This document shows, piece by piece, positions 1-5,887 of a stretch of DNA of 8,301 bases. Location of the stretch: positions 1 through 8,301 of the forward strand of contig CAJURF010000100.1 in assembly GCA_910588825.1 (NCBI GenBank). Reading direction: 5' to 3'. A program made the position numbers and the translations under genes. How positions within the stretch are numbered: position 1 is the first letter of the stretch; each line of letters starts with the position of its first letter. Below the pieces are notes generated by a model. That model searched no databases, was not told where the DNA came from, and was given only the letters and a program-made list of their open reading frames with translations. This stretch comes from an uncultured Lachnospiraceae bacterium. Its GTDB lineage: Bacteria > Bacillota > Clostridia > Lachnospirales > Lachnospiraceae.

Positions 1-279
1 AGATTGCTCATGGATTTCTTCGTTTTCAGAAAACAACAACATATAGTGTTATATGCGTGCTTTACAACACCTGAGCAACCTTGGCAATAATGGGTTTTCC
101 GATTTGTCCTTGTTATACCGTAAGGGCATACATTCTGCACCCATTTAGCAAACGCCAGAATGAACCCGAAAGCATTACAGTATATCATGGGACATTCTAA
201 CATCAATATGACGCTGAACTATTACGCTCATGCCACTTCTGACAGTGCATTAGCGGAAATGGAACGGCTGATTGCGTAG
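1..279 (+). pseudogene. Tyrosine recombinase (integrase) 3' remnant
   Basis: The last 50 or so codons, about 128-279, read as the C-terminal catalytic end of a Tn916/phage-type tyrosine recombinase. HTFCTHLANARMNPKALQ is followed by the box with GHSN and then MTLNYYAHATS, which carries the nucleophilic Tyr, and the frame ends at TAG 277-279. Upstream the frame is broken: the codon before GH is TAA at 122-124, where the catalytic Arg of the usual LRHTF motif should be, and positions 1-120 have stops in every reading I tried. The gene also runs off the left edge. What remains lacks the box I Arg and cannot be active. It is probably a scar of an older integrated element, unrelated to the phage-like element on the right, whose genes run the other way. 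Confidence 0.8.
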
Positions 280-370
280 TTGCAAATAGAGGTTTTACCA
301 CTCTTTCTACTACTTTTGAACGCAGAAACATGAGGGGATATAAGAATATTTGAAAACTTCTTCCGATATG

Positions 371-410
371 AAAAGTGCCGGAAAGCCTGTAAATACAGGC
401 TATACCGGCA
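371..410 (-). terminator. Hairpin, likely terminator of the exchanger transcript
   Basis: Two nested stems are visible: TGCCGG (376-381) with CCGGCA (405-410), and AGCCTGT (384-390) with ACAGGCT (395-401), around an AAAT loop. Read on the minus strand the hairpin is followed by ACTTTTC, a short U tract. It lies about 130 bases beyond the exchanger stop, so it could end that message. The + strand side has no T run. Confidence 0.5.
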
Positions 411-446
411 TATAAGAACTTATAAAGAGATAATCAAAAAATATAG

Positions 447-479
447 TTTGATTTATTTTAAAATAATCAAAATTTTTTT
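447..479 (+). terminator. AT-only hairpin with T7 tract
   Basis: TTTGATTTATTTT (447-459) pairs with AAAATAATCAAA (460-471) with one bulged T, and is followed by seven T (473-479). On the minus strand a run of six T lies just beyond the other side, so it may act in both directions between the integrase remnant and the exchanger gene. The stem is A/T only except for one G-C pair, so terminator strength is doubtful. Apart from this and the hairpin at 371-410, I see nothing in the 280-537 spacer. Confidence 0.35.
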
Positions 480-537
480 AATAAAAGCGGATATTGCCTC
501 TTAATAGACTGCTAAATTTGAATCGTTCACTGTAGTA

Positions 538-1464
538 CTAACAAATCATAACAAAATATAAGAGATAAGCAGCCACCAGCACAATCCCGCCTGTACGGCT
601 CAGCTTATGATGCTTCACACAAAGACACAATAATAGAATACAGGCGGACACCGCTGTCACAATGTCTATATAAAACCCAACGGAAAAAGGCACAGGCGTA
701 ATCAGCGCCGATATCCCCACTACAAATAGAATATTAAAAATATTGCTGCCCACAATATTTCCTATGGCGATATCTGCATTCCCTCTTCTGGCGGCCGATA
801 TTGATGTAACCAGCTCCGGCAGGGACGTTCCCAGGGCCACAATAGTCAAGCCGATAAAACGCTCACTCATTCCTAGAATCTCCGCCATATTAGAAGCCCC
901 ATCCACTGCCGCATGGCTTCCGGCAATGATGAGCACAAGTCCTGCCCCTGTGCCCAGTACAGACTTCCATAGACTGGGTTTTACCACTGCAGCCATATCC
1001 ACTTCTCCGCTTTTTCTTGCTGTGATAAACAGCCATCCCAGATAGAGCAGAAAAATCAGGGATAAGACCAGACCGTCAAGAAATCCTATTTTCCCGTCTA
1101 CTCCCATCCAAAACAACAGCACTGTGACAGCAGTCATGAATGGAATCTCACGGCGCAGGACAGGCCTGGAGACAGCCAGAGGCACGATAATCGATGATAT
1201 TCCCAGAATAATCAAAATATTTAAGATGTTGCTGCCCACAATATTCCCGATTGTGATATCCGCACTTCCTTTTAATGCGGCTGTAATACTCACCGCTGCC
1301 TCCGGCGCACTGGTCCCCATAGCCACAATGGTCAGCCCGATAATCAGCTGGGGGATTCCAAATCGGTCCGCAATAGCAGAAGCTCCCTCCACAAACCAGT
1401 CCGCACCTTTTACAAGCATGAAAAACCCCAGTGCCAGCATCAACATTGAAACGATGATTTCCAT
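538..1464 (-). CDS. CaCA-family cation antiporter (YrbG-like), probable Mn2+/Ca2+ exporter
   Basis: This is a 308-residue inner-membrane antiporter of the Ca2+/cation exchanger family, close to the usual 310-325 residues for bacterial members. Two inverted alpha repeats are plain: GLTIVAMGTSAPE with GNIVGSNILN at about 43-88, and GLTIVALGTSLPE with GNIVGSNIFN at about 205-250. About ten hydrophobic segments surround a short cytoplasmic loop near 148-168 (ARKSGEVD). The ion-binding Glu of each repeat is present (E55, E217). Start: ATG 1464 has AGGAGG (1474-1479) nine bases upstream. The family exchanges cations for Na+ or H+ and is often annotated as Na+/Ca2+. The leader carries a Mn2+ riboswitch of the yybP-ykoY class, so Mn2+ efflux is the better inference here. 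The gene is monocistronic, with its own promoter, riboswitch and terminator. Confidence 0.93.
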   Translation of the reverse strand: MEIIVSMLMLALGFFMLVKGADWFVEGASAIADRFGIPQLIIGLTIVAMGTSAPEAAVSITAALKGSADITIGNIVGSNILNILIILGISSIIVPLAVSRPVLRREIPFMTAVTVLLFWMGVDGKIGFLDGLVLSLIFLLYLGWLFITARKSGEVDMAAVVKPSLWKSVLGTGAGLVLIIAGSHAAVDGASNMAEILGMSERFIGLTIVALGTSLPELVTSISAARRGNADIAIGNIVGSNIFNILFVVGISALITPVPFSVGFYIDIVTAVSACILLLCLCVKHHKLSRTGGIVLVAAYLLYFVMIC

Positions 1465-1561
1465 ATACCATTTCCTCCTTCATCTGATTACGTACTCTTA
1501 AAATCTCTTGCCCAAACTTTGAGAGTACATGATTTTGCAGCTCTCTGCCCCCTTTTTGGAA

Positions 1562-1612
1562 CCAAAAAAAGCGAGGGCTTTGCTGCGTAATAACAACAAA
1601 GTCTCGCTTTTT
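1562..1612 (-). terminator. Riboswitch expression-platform terminator
   Basis: On the minus strand AAAAGCGAG-A-CTTTG (1597-1611) pairs with CAAAG-CC-CTCGCTTTT (1566-1582) as stems of nine and five base pairs, followed by seven T (plus-strand A run 1564-1570). The CTTTG half of the terminator is also the 3' strand of the aptamer's closing P1 helix (1595-1601), so terminator and metal-bound aptamer exclude each other. That predicts ligand-ON control of the exchanger. Confidence 0.85.
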
Positions 1613-1702
1613 ACTTACAAAACCGGATTTTCCATGGAGAAAATCGTATTGACGGTAAAGTAAACATGGAACGAATTCCATGCAAGCTACTCCCTTTATT
1701 TG
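1595..1702 (-). promoter_or_regulatory. yybP-ykoY family Mn2+ riboswitch aptamer
   Basis: Read on the minus strand, the leader starts AATAAAGGGAGTAGC (about 1700-1686), matching the AAAGGGGAGUAGC signature of yybP-ykoY RNAs. Then come a perfect P2 hairpin CATGGAA-TTCG-TTCCATG (1682-1665) and the 5' strand TTTACTTTACCGTCAATACG with the conserved CGUCAAU loop (1664-1645). An apical stem ATTTTC/GAAAAT follows, then CCGG and TTTTGTAAGTAAA, whose AAGTAAA pairs back with TTTACTT. P1 closes AATAAAG with CTTTGTT. This four-way-like fold, two signature loops and a following terminator identify the class from sequence alone. Known ligand: Mn2+. Known targets: Mn exporters such as MntP, TerC/Alx and P-type ATPases. 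Confidence 0.85.
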
Positions 1703-1708
1703 TGTTTT

Positions 1709-1738
1709 ATATTACAATAAAATAAGCTGTTTTGTCAA
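1709..1738 (-). promoter_or_regulatory. Sigma-A promoter of the riboswitch-exchanger transcript
   Basis: On the minus strand, TTGACA (1738-1733), 18 bases, then TAATAT (1714-1709). The expected transcription start near 1702 lies at the first base of the riboswitch, which fits well. The -35 box overlaps no gene; the neighbouring pseudogene ends at 1781. Confidence 0.85.
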
Positions 1739-1780
1739 TATAAAAATTCTGCGGCAGATTTCTGTATAGGCTCTGTTAAG

Positions 1781-2498
1781 TCATTCAGCAAGCGCCCGGT
1801 TATGGATAGCCATGCGCACCATGCAATTTCTCTTATGACAGGCAATCCCATATCGAAAGATAGTCTCCATCTCATCCTCAATGAGAGGTCTGGCATAGTC
1901 TTTTTCTTCGACCTGCGCCAGCGCTTCCTGGCATCCTTTTTCCAGATCCTGCTTTTCTGTATACTTGATCTCGACCACAATCCCTATGGAACGGGCTCTC
2001 ATCCGAATCAGTATGTCGCTGTACCCCTCCCCAGCCTCCGTATTGGAGGAGAGCATCCAGCACAGGGGTATCCTTCCTGACCTCTTCCTGGAACCAGGAA
2101 AAGATCTGTTCGGTAAAAATCAGGCAGAGCTCCTGGTTGGGGATAACCAGCTCATAAGTATCCCGGGCTGTTTCCCGCCGTTTTGTCAAATATCCAGTAG
2201 AAAAAAGTACGCTCCACACATTGTCAATGTTGTCGTACAATTCCCGGTAGGTCAGTTCGACGTTGAGCTTTTTGACAACAACCTCCCCATTCACCAGCTG
2301 CTCCAGCTCCCATTTTGTCTGTTCGTCTGCCATCTTAAGGAATGTCCGCAGGATAGCGTTACCGCTGGAGTTAATCCAGAAAGACCTGGGGCGCGCGTCA
2401 GGCTCAGAGCGAAGCAGATCCGTATAATTGATCAAATCCCAGGGACAATAGACGTCAGCCTCCCCGAAGCGGTATCCATCATACCTCAGACACTTTTT
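1781..2498 (-). pseudogene. AAA-ATPase/PD-(D/E)XK nuclease family protein, broken C-terminal part
   Basis: Reading from about 2498 the frame gives CLRYDGYRFGEADVYCPWD, then LINYTDLLRSEPDARPRSFW, NSSGNAILRTFLKMAD and ELVIPNQELCLIFTEQIFSWF. These are typical of the large clostridial family with an AAA-ATPase_like domain followed by a DUF1703/PD-(D/E)XK nuclease. Near 2062 the sense jumps to another frame: SSNTEAGEGYSDILIRM, then GIVVEIKYTEK, ending at TGA 1781. The nuclease residues (D of GYSDI, E-x-K of VEIKY) survive. The N-terminal ATPase is missing entirely, and the roughly 60-70 residues that normally link the two retained parts are deleted at the frameshift. It is therefore a 5'-truncated, internally deleted, frameshifted remnant. 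Its broken upstream edge meets the end of the phage-like element. Confidence 0.85.
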
Positions 2499-2513
2499 GC
2501 CCCTGTTTATCAG

Positions 2514-3479
2514 CTATTTCCCGTTGATTTCAGGGGCCTTTTTACCTGTTTTATCACTCATTTTTTCCTGTGCGTGATTTTTCAGTACCGATTCAGTACC
2601 GTTTCCCAGCTCCATTTCTGCCAGCTTCATGGCCGTCCATTCTGTGGAGCTTGTCCCGGTACAGCTGAAAGAAGCCGCGCCGTTTCCACGGTATGCGTGG
2701 GTGTCTATGTAATCCTTCAAGAAGGGCCGGAGCAGTTTTGCCTTTCCCGGCTGTCTGAGGTTTCTCAGCCCTCCCCGGTAAGCCTGGTATGCATTCTGAA
2801 GAGAATGCCCCGTTTCTGCGCCGATATCCTTAAATTCCTTCCCTTCCAGGAACCTTGCCCGCAATACTTCCGGCTGTCTCCCTGGCAGGGCGTCCACAAG
2901 GGGCCATATAACGGCTTTCAGCTGTTCCGCCTGCACTTTATCCAGCACCATGCCTTCTACATCCTCCGGGGCCGCTGCCGTGTCAGACAGGGCTGTGCCC
3001 TCATCATCGCCAGGGGCCGGGGCGTCAAGGCTTTTGACCACTGCCATTTCCGCGGCTCTTTTCAGCTGGCGCACGGCCCCGGCATCCAGCCCCAGATAGT
3101 GTCCGATTTCCCGGTTCGTGGGCTCCCTGCCTTCTTCCAGCAGGAAAGCACTGCACAGCTTCCGGTATTGATGCAGACGGCTCTGTTCATGTACAGGAAT
3201 GCGTACAGTGCCGTTATTGTGGATATATCTCAGCATACTCTGCCTTATCCAATATCCAGCATAAGACAGAAACCCTGCGCCCTGTTCTGGATCCCATCCG
3301 TCCACAGCACGGCACAGTCCCAGATACCCTTCCTGTACCAGGTCATCTTCTTCTGCCTGGCCCTTATACTTATTTGCTGTTTTAAAGATAAAGCGCCGGT
3401 TCTGCTCCCACAGCCGGGCCATATTTGCAGCTGTATCTATCCCGGCCTGTATCAATACGACAAGCTCCTCATTGGTCAT
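2514..3479 (-). CDS. Mobile-element sigma-70 family RNA polymerase sigma factor
   Basis: This 321-residue protein has the sigma-70 layout. Region 2 is at about 25-90: DDLVQEGYLGLCRAVDGWDP, then FLSYAGYWIRQSMLRYIHN, the -10 recognition and melting helices. Region 3 is at 92-145 (RIPVHEQSRLHQYRKL, EPTNREIGHYLG). Region 4 is at about 186-245 (ALPGRQPEVLRARFLEG, DIGAETGHSLQNAYQAYRG), the -35 recognition HTH. Residues 250-321 are an extra, mostly polar tail I cannot assign. There is no region 1.1, as expected for an alternative factor. It is the last gene of the phage-like element, downstream of the capsid gene but behind a terminator, so it needs read-through or its own promoter; I see no good -10/-35 pair. 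Start ATG 3479 follows a weak GGGGTGGAG. It probably directs RNA polymerase to element or helper-phage promoters (inference). Confidence 0.88.
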   Translation of the reverse strand: MTNEELVVLIQAGIDTAANMARLWEQNRRFIFKTANKYKGQAEEDDLVQEGYLGLCRAVDGWDPEQGAGFLSYAGYWIRQSMLRYIHNNGTVRIPVHEQSRLHQYRKLCSAFLLEEGREPTNREIGHYLGLDAGAVRQLKRAAEMAVVKSLDAPAPGDDEGTALSDTAAAPEDVEGMVLDKVQAEQLKAVIWPLVDALPGRQPEVLRARFLEGKEFKDIGAETGHSLQNAYQAYRGGLRNLRQPGKAKLLRPFLKDYIDTHAYRGNGAASFSCTGTSSTEWTAMKLAEMELGNGTESVLKNHAQEKMSDKTGKKAPEINGK

Positions 3480-3539
3480 GCTCCACCCCGTATTCTCTCA
3501 CCCGCATATAACGATGTCCACAAACTCTCCGCCCCATAC

Positions 3540-3577
3540 AAAAACGCCCCAGGCAGTCTACACTGAAAACCCAGGGC
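3540..3577 (-). terminator. Terminator after the capsid gene
   Basis: On the minus strand GCCCTGGG (3577-3570) pairs with CCTGGGGC (3553-3546), including two G-U pairs. Above it CAGT/ACTG close a GTAG loop, with four unpaired T on one side, and the hairpin is followed by GTTTTTG. It sits 14 bases past the capsid stop and separates it from the sigma gene. Confidence 0.75.
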
Positions 3578-3591
3578 ATTCCATAATCTTA

Positions 3592-4440
3592 TTATGCTGG
3601 TGTCTCAGGCTGTGCCTGGTAATAAATGGCCCCTGCTTTATTTTCCAGCACGAACGCGTCATAGCAGATACGGCCCTCCACCAGCTCCCCGCTGATTCCC
3701 GGCGGGTCTTGATGAATTTTATAGTCCTCCAGCTTTGTGGGGGCGGCTGTAGCGCATGGGTGTGCCATCATAAAGCCGAAATTTTTAGGAAGCCTGGTTT
3801 TCGGCACCTTTATGACACTGCATCCGTCCAGGTTCGAAATAACGCCCCTCAGCCTCATGTCATTGCCGATATCCGTTTCCATTGTGATGTCCTTGCACTG
3901 CTTCATCAGCAGATAAACGTCTGGCGTTACCAGGATAATACGCCCCGTTTCCGGCACCTCTGAATTGTCCAGTGTGTTGCTGGCCGCTATGATCTGGTCA
4001 TAGATATTGGTCTTTGTCAGGGCCACAGCCGCCGGTTTATGCCCTGCCCCTGCCGTCATAACACCGTATACATAGGTGTCAACTTCTGGAATGATTACCT
4101 CCCGCACCTGCCGGGCAAGCGCTGAAGCCGCCGCAAGCTGGCCCCCGGTCTCATCCTTATCCAGCTTGTCCACTGCGAAGGTGAACGCACGGTCATTTTT
4201 CAAGGGAAGTTCCTCTGTTGTAGCGTCAAGCCCCTGGACTTCACCGTATCTTGACCAGTTTCCGCTTTCAGGCCCGGAACGGCCGTAATCACCCATCTGG
4301 GCAGTGGTGATCTTGTAAACTTTAATCGTGTGCGCTCCCGTCCATGAAAAATCCTGGTTTGTCAGAAGCGACTTTTTGCTTTCAGTAGAGAAAAGCTCAT
4401 CTACATAAGGCAGATACTGCGTAACTAATTCTATTGCCAT
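3592..4440 (-). CDS. Phage major capsid protein
   Basis: This 282-residue shell protein belongs to the coat family seen in clostridial siphoviruses. Family-like stretches are the N-terminal YLPYVDELF region and TGAHTIKVYKITTAQMGDYG (about 34-53), which matches the W-x-G-x-(K/R)T-(V/I)KVY pattern. The central FTFAVDKLDKDETG and LARQVREVIIPEVDTYVYG segments (about 105-145) are the most diagnostic. The C-terminal half (RIILVTPDVYLLMKQ, KNFGFMMAHP) resembles the A-domain of HK97-like coats. No protease or signal lies nearby, and the protein has no obvious delta-domain, consistent with a separate scaffold. AGGAG precedes the start, and the gene begins 11 bases after the scaffold gene. It is present without portal or terminase, which is unusual. 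I am confident it is a capsid protein, less so about its exact fold family. Confidence 0.88.
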   Translation of the reverse strand: MAIELVTQYLPYVDELFSTESKKSLLTNQDFSWTGAHTIKVYKITTAQMGDYGRSGPESGNWSRYGEVQGLDATTEELPLKNDRAFTFAVDKLDKDETGGQLAAASALARQVREVIIPEVDTYVYGVMTAGAGHKPAAVALTKTNIYDQIIAASNTLDNSEVPETGRIILVTPDVYLLMKQCKDITMETDIGNDMRLRGVISNLDGCSVIKVPKTRLPKNFGFMMAHPCATAAPTKLEDYKIHQDPPGISGELVEGRICYDAFVLENKAGAIYYQAQPETPA

Positions 4441-4451
4441 TTTTCCAACTC

Positions 4452-4898
4452 CTATCTGTTAAGCCCCATGGCATTCCGGATTGCGTCCAGCCGTGGCCCT
4501 GTTCCGGTTTCCGGGCTGGCCGGTGCGCCGATCTGGAAGCCCTTAACTATTTTTTTGGGGCCGTCTCCATATATTTTCTGTAATGCATCCAGTTTCTTGT
4601 CTATATCTTCTTCGCTGGTACAGGCAAGAACATCTGCCAGTTCTCTTGGCATCTCCCGCGCGTCCAGCTTCTCTTTCATTGCCAGCTTTAATTCCCGGGC
4701 CTGCAGCTCTCCCATTTTCTGGTCATACTCCGCTTTCGCGTCTTTTCCGGCCTGTTCTTTCGCCCTGGCAAGCCTTGCCTGTATCAGGCTGTTTACCTCA
4801 TCCTGGGTAAACATTTTCTGGCCCCCGCTGTTGTCCTGTGCCCCTGTATCATCCCCCATGTTCTGCGCCTGGGTGTGCTCTGTGTTCATGTTTTCCAT
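4452..4898 (-). CDS. Capsid scaffolding protein, DUF4355 type
   Basis: This 148-residue acidic, mostly helical protein has the DUF4355/GP20-like scaffold layout. A polar N-terminal region of about 28 residues leads into MFTQDEVNSLIQARLARAKEQ, the family's hallmark. A charged coiled coil follows (about 30-85, ending KLAMKEKLDAREMP), then LADVLACTSEEDIDKKLDALQ, and a Gly/Pro-rich C-terminus (IGAPASPETGTGPRLDAIR) likely to contact the coat. Such proteins guide assembly of the shell and then leave it. It is shorter than the 180-220 residues I expect in full phages. It is directly followed by the capsid gene, as in phages. Start ATG 4898 has AGGAAAGG about eight bases upstream. In a satellite the scaffold could also set capsid size (inference). 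Confidence 0.87.
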   Translation of the reverse strand: MENMNTEHTQAQNMGDDTGAQDNSGGQKMFTQDEVNSLIQARLARAKEQAGKDAKAEYDQKMGELQARELKLAMKEKLDAREMPRELADVLACTSEEDIDKKLDALQKIYGDGPKKIVKGFQIGAPASPETGTGPRLDAIRNAMGLNR

Positions 4899-4990
4899 AT
4901 CGTTTTTCCTTTCCTGTTTTACGTCCAGTAGACTGTGTTTTTATGGGGACGGTTACCAGCCGCCCCCTGGCAGTATATAAGCAGACAGAC

Positions 4991-5040
4991 AAAAAAGCGC
5001 GGGAAAGAGATACCCACTTCTGGGTAAAACTTTCCCGCGC
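4991..5040 (-). terminator. Strong terminator in the leader of the capsid module
   Basis: GCGCGGGAAAG (4997-5007) pairs perfectly with CTTTCCCGCGC (5030-5040), and an inner TACCCA/TGGGTA stem (5011-5026) closes a CTTC loop. Six T follow on the minus strand (4991-4996). It lies between the promoter at 5110-5138 and the scaffold start at 4898, so a transcript from that promoter must pass it to express the capsid genes. Confidence 0.9.
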
Positions 5041-5104
5041 CTGTTATGGCTTCCGTGCAGCTTCTCTGCCGCCCGGGGTACTTTCCAATATTCTGTCTGT
5101 TCTG
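5041..5104 (-). ncRNA. Short leader RNA or attenuator of the capsid module
   Basis: This is the stretch between the expected transcription start near 5104 and the strong terminator hairpin at 4991-5040. A transcript ending at that terminator would be about 110 nucleotides. It has a small hairpin (GCAG/CTGC around TTCT, near 5056-5070) but no convincing ORF. It is either an attenuated leader that needs antitermination or a free-standing small RNA. Sequence alone cannot decide. Confidence 0.4.
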
Positions 5105-5109
5105 TTAAG

Positions 5110-5138
5110 ATTATAGCATAGGCCGCTCGGAACTGCAA
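5110..5138 (-). promoter_or_regulatory. Promoter driving the capsid/scaffold module
   Basis: On the minus strand, TTGCAG (5138-5133), 17 bases, TATAAT (5115-5110), with TG one base before the -10 (TGCTATAAT, extended -10). The -35 box directly abuts the first of three phased ACTCCAG repeats, the geometry expected for a class II activator site or an operator. Confidence 0.8.
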
Positions 5139-5190
5139 CTGGAGTTTTCTGGAGTTTATCTGGAGTAAATGTTAAGTTATGTTAAGTTTT
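5139..5190 (-). repeat. Phased direct repeats upstream of the capsid-module promoter
   Basis: Minus-strand ACTCCAG occurs three times (plus-strand CTGGAGT at 5139-5145, 5149-5155 and 5160-5166), spaced 10 and 11 bases. Upstream of these the ten-base unit GTTAAGTTWT occurs twice in tandem (plus strand 5171-5180, 5181-5190). All repeats fall on the same helix face, adjoining the -35 box, which points to cooperative protein binding. Confidence 0.75.
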
Positions 5191-5210
5191 TTATCTCAGT
5201 CTCAACCATA

Positions 5211-5264
5211 ACAAAAGATAACAAATACTAACATTTACTAACAAATACTAAGTTTTACTAAGTC
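5211..5264. repeat. 10-bp iteron-like tandem array
   Basis: Five consecutive ten-base units are seen on the plus strand: ACAAAAGATA (5211), ACAAATACTA (5221), ACATTTACTA (5231), ACAAATACTA (5241) and AGTTTTACTA (5251), followed by AGTCCC. Units 2 and 4 are identical. TAACATTTA inside it is the inverse of TAAATGTTA at 5166-5174, so the two repeat groups can also pair as a dyad. The array overlaps the last codons of the small gene ending at 5248. It is a candidate regulator-binding or replication-origin site. Confidence 0.7.
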
Positions 5265-5436
5265 CCGCGCCGGCACTGCAATCTTTATCCACATCCCCCA
5301 GATCAGCATAGGCCCGCTTAAAATGCCCTTCCTGCTTTCCGGAGACTTTACACGTCTTAATCATCGGCTGGAGCTGTTTGAGCACAATATGCAGTTCTTC
5401 AGGCCGCTCATAGCTGATTTTTATCTTTACTGACAT
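5248..5436 (-). CDS. Small protein of unknown function (62 residues)
   Basis: I recognise no domain. The N-terminal part, KIKISYERPEELHIVLKQLQ then MIKTCKVSGKQEGHFKRAY, reads like a small alpha/beta protein of a type I associate with clostridial phage elements. The last 15 residues (DKDCSAGAGLSKT) look unlike the rest, and the stop TAG falls inside the 10-bp repeat array, so the C-terminus may have been reshaped by that array. The start is immediately after the stop of the gene at 5437 (TAA then ATG), indicating translational coupling in the early operon. It is the last gene before the capsid-module control region. Confidence 0.65.
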   Translation of the reverse strand: MSVKIKISYERPEELHIVLKQLQPMIKTCKVSGKQEGHFKRAYADLGDVDKDCSAGAGLSKT

Positions 5437-5664
5437 TTATTCACCGCCTTCCATCAGCAGAGAGACTGCATAGCGGAACCCCTGGATAAATCCCTGCTTT
5501 TCATAGGAGACTACATAAGAACTAATTTCATCTTCATACTTCATGTAGCTTTCTTTCCCCATCGCAGAGCACAAAGCCCTGTATGCCTTTATTGTCTCCG
5601 GCATGTCACGCCAGGTGTCGTTTACTTTGTCCATGTTGTAATACAGTTTTTCAAGATTAGTCAT
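5437..5664 (-). CDS. Small DUF6809-like protein (75 residues)
   Basis: A helical, acidic protein. The C-terminal FIQGFRYAVSLLMEG matches the G-F-R-x-A/G-x-x-L-hydrophobic ending that I associate with the DUF6809 type of small phage proteins. The N-terminal LEKLYYNMDKVNDTW and the middle ETIKAYRALCSAMGKE are predicted helices. No catalytic residues are visible and the function is unknown. Its ATG overlaps the end of the preceding gene (ATGACTAA, 5664-5657), and the next gene starts one base after its stop, so it sits in a tightly coupled run of three small genes. Confidence 0.7.
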   Translation of the reverse strand: MTNLEKLYYNMDKVNDTWRDMPETIKAYRALCSAMGKESYMKYEDEISSYVVSYEKQGFIQGFRYAVSLLMEGGE

Positions 5665-5887
5665 TATCCTTCCCGCCTTTCTGCCGGATGAGCTCCATCA
5701 GCCTGTTATTGGTCTTTTCCATCTCCTGTTCAATCTCAAACAACGCCTCGCTGAGGCAGTTCTCGGGTGCTCCTCTGACTTCTGCAACCTCCGCAACGAA
5801 CATCTGCGCAATAGTAATCAGCGATTCCAGGCGCTCATACTTGTAGTGGATGTCTTCCAGCTCTGTGCTGAATCTATAATTGTTCAT
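5657..5887 (-). CDS. Small helical protein of unknown function (76 residues)
   Basis: There is no recognisable domain. The sequence is almost wholly amphipathic helix (DIHYKYERLESLITIAQMFV, LSEALFEIEQEMEKTNNRLM), with a short break at RGAPENC and a basic end, so a helical hairpin or coiled-coil dimer is likely. Start ATG 5887 is preceded by AGGAAAGCGGG. The gene is first of the small three-gene run and overlaps the next by eight bases. A predicted + strand RNA (5887-6004) would start at its 5' end. Confidence 0.7.
   Translation of the reverse strand: MNNYRFSTELEDIHYKYERLESLITIAQMFVAEVAEVRGAPENCLSEALFEIEQEMEKTNNRLMELIRQKGGKDND

Noticed and set aside
1..279. Intact integrase of the right-hand element
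   Set aside because: It has in-frame stops, lacks the catalytic Arg, is on the opposite strand, and is separated from the element by an unrelated gene and a pseudogene.
1148..1681. 177-codon minus-strand frame covering the exchanger leader
   Set aside because: It crosses the riboswitch and terminator and continues out of frame through the exchanger gene. The RNA structure explains the leader.
1739..1780. Possible extra gene end or terminator between the pseudogene and the exchanger promoter
   Set aside because: No stem with a T tract and no ORF; only AT-rich sequence is visible.
1965..3566. 533-codon open frame on the + strand
   Set aside because: It is antisense to the sigma factor and the nuclease remnant, has a Cys/Pro/Phe-rich composition without domains, and has no ribosome site. 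It is a shadow of GC-biased minus-strand genes.
3592..4440. Encapsulin or other host-domesticated shell rather than phage capsid
   Set aside because: The gene is directly preceded by a DUF4355-type scaffold, has no cargo enzyme neighbour, and shares phage coat motifs; a phage-derived capsid is the simpler reading.
4468..5138. Several open frames on both strands around the scaffold gene and capsid-module leader
   Set aside because: The + strand ones are antisense to the scaffold gene. The 61-codon minus frame (4953-5138) spans promoter and terminator and has no ribosome site.
5139..5264. Possible CRISPR array
   Set aside because: The units are 7-10 bases with no spacers of constant length and no cas genes. 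Iterons or operators fit better.
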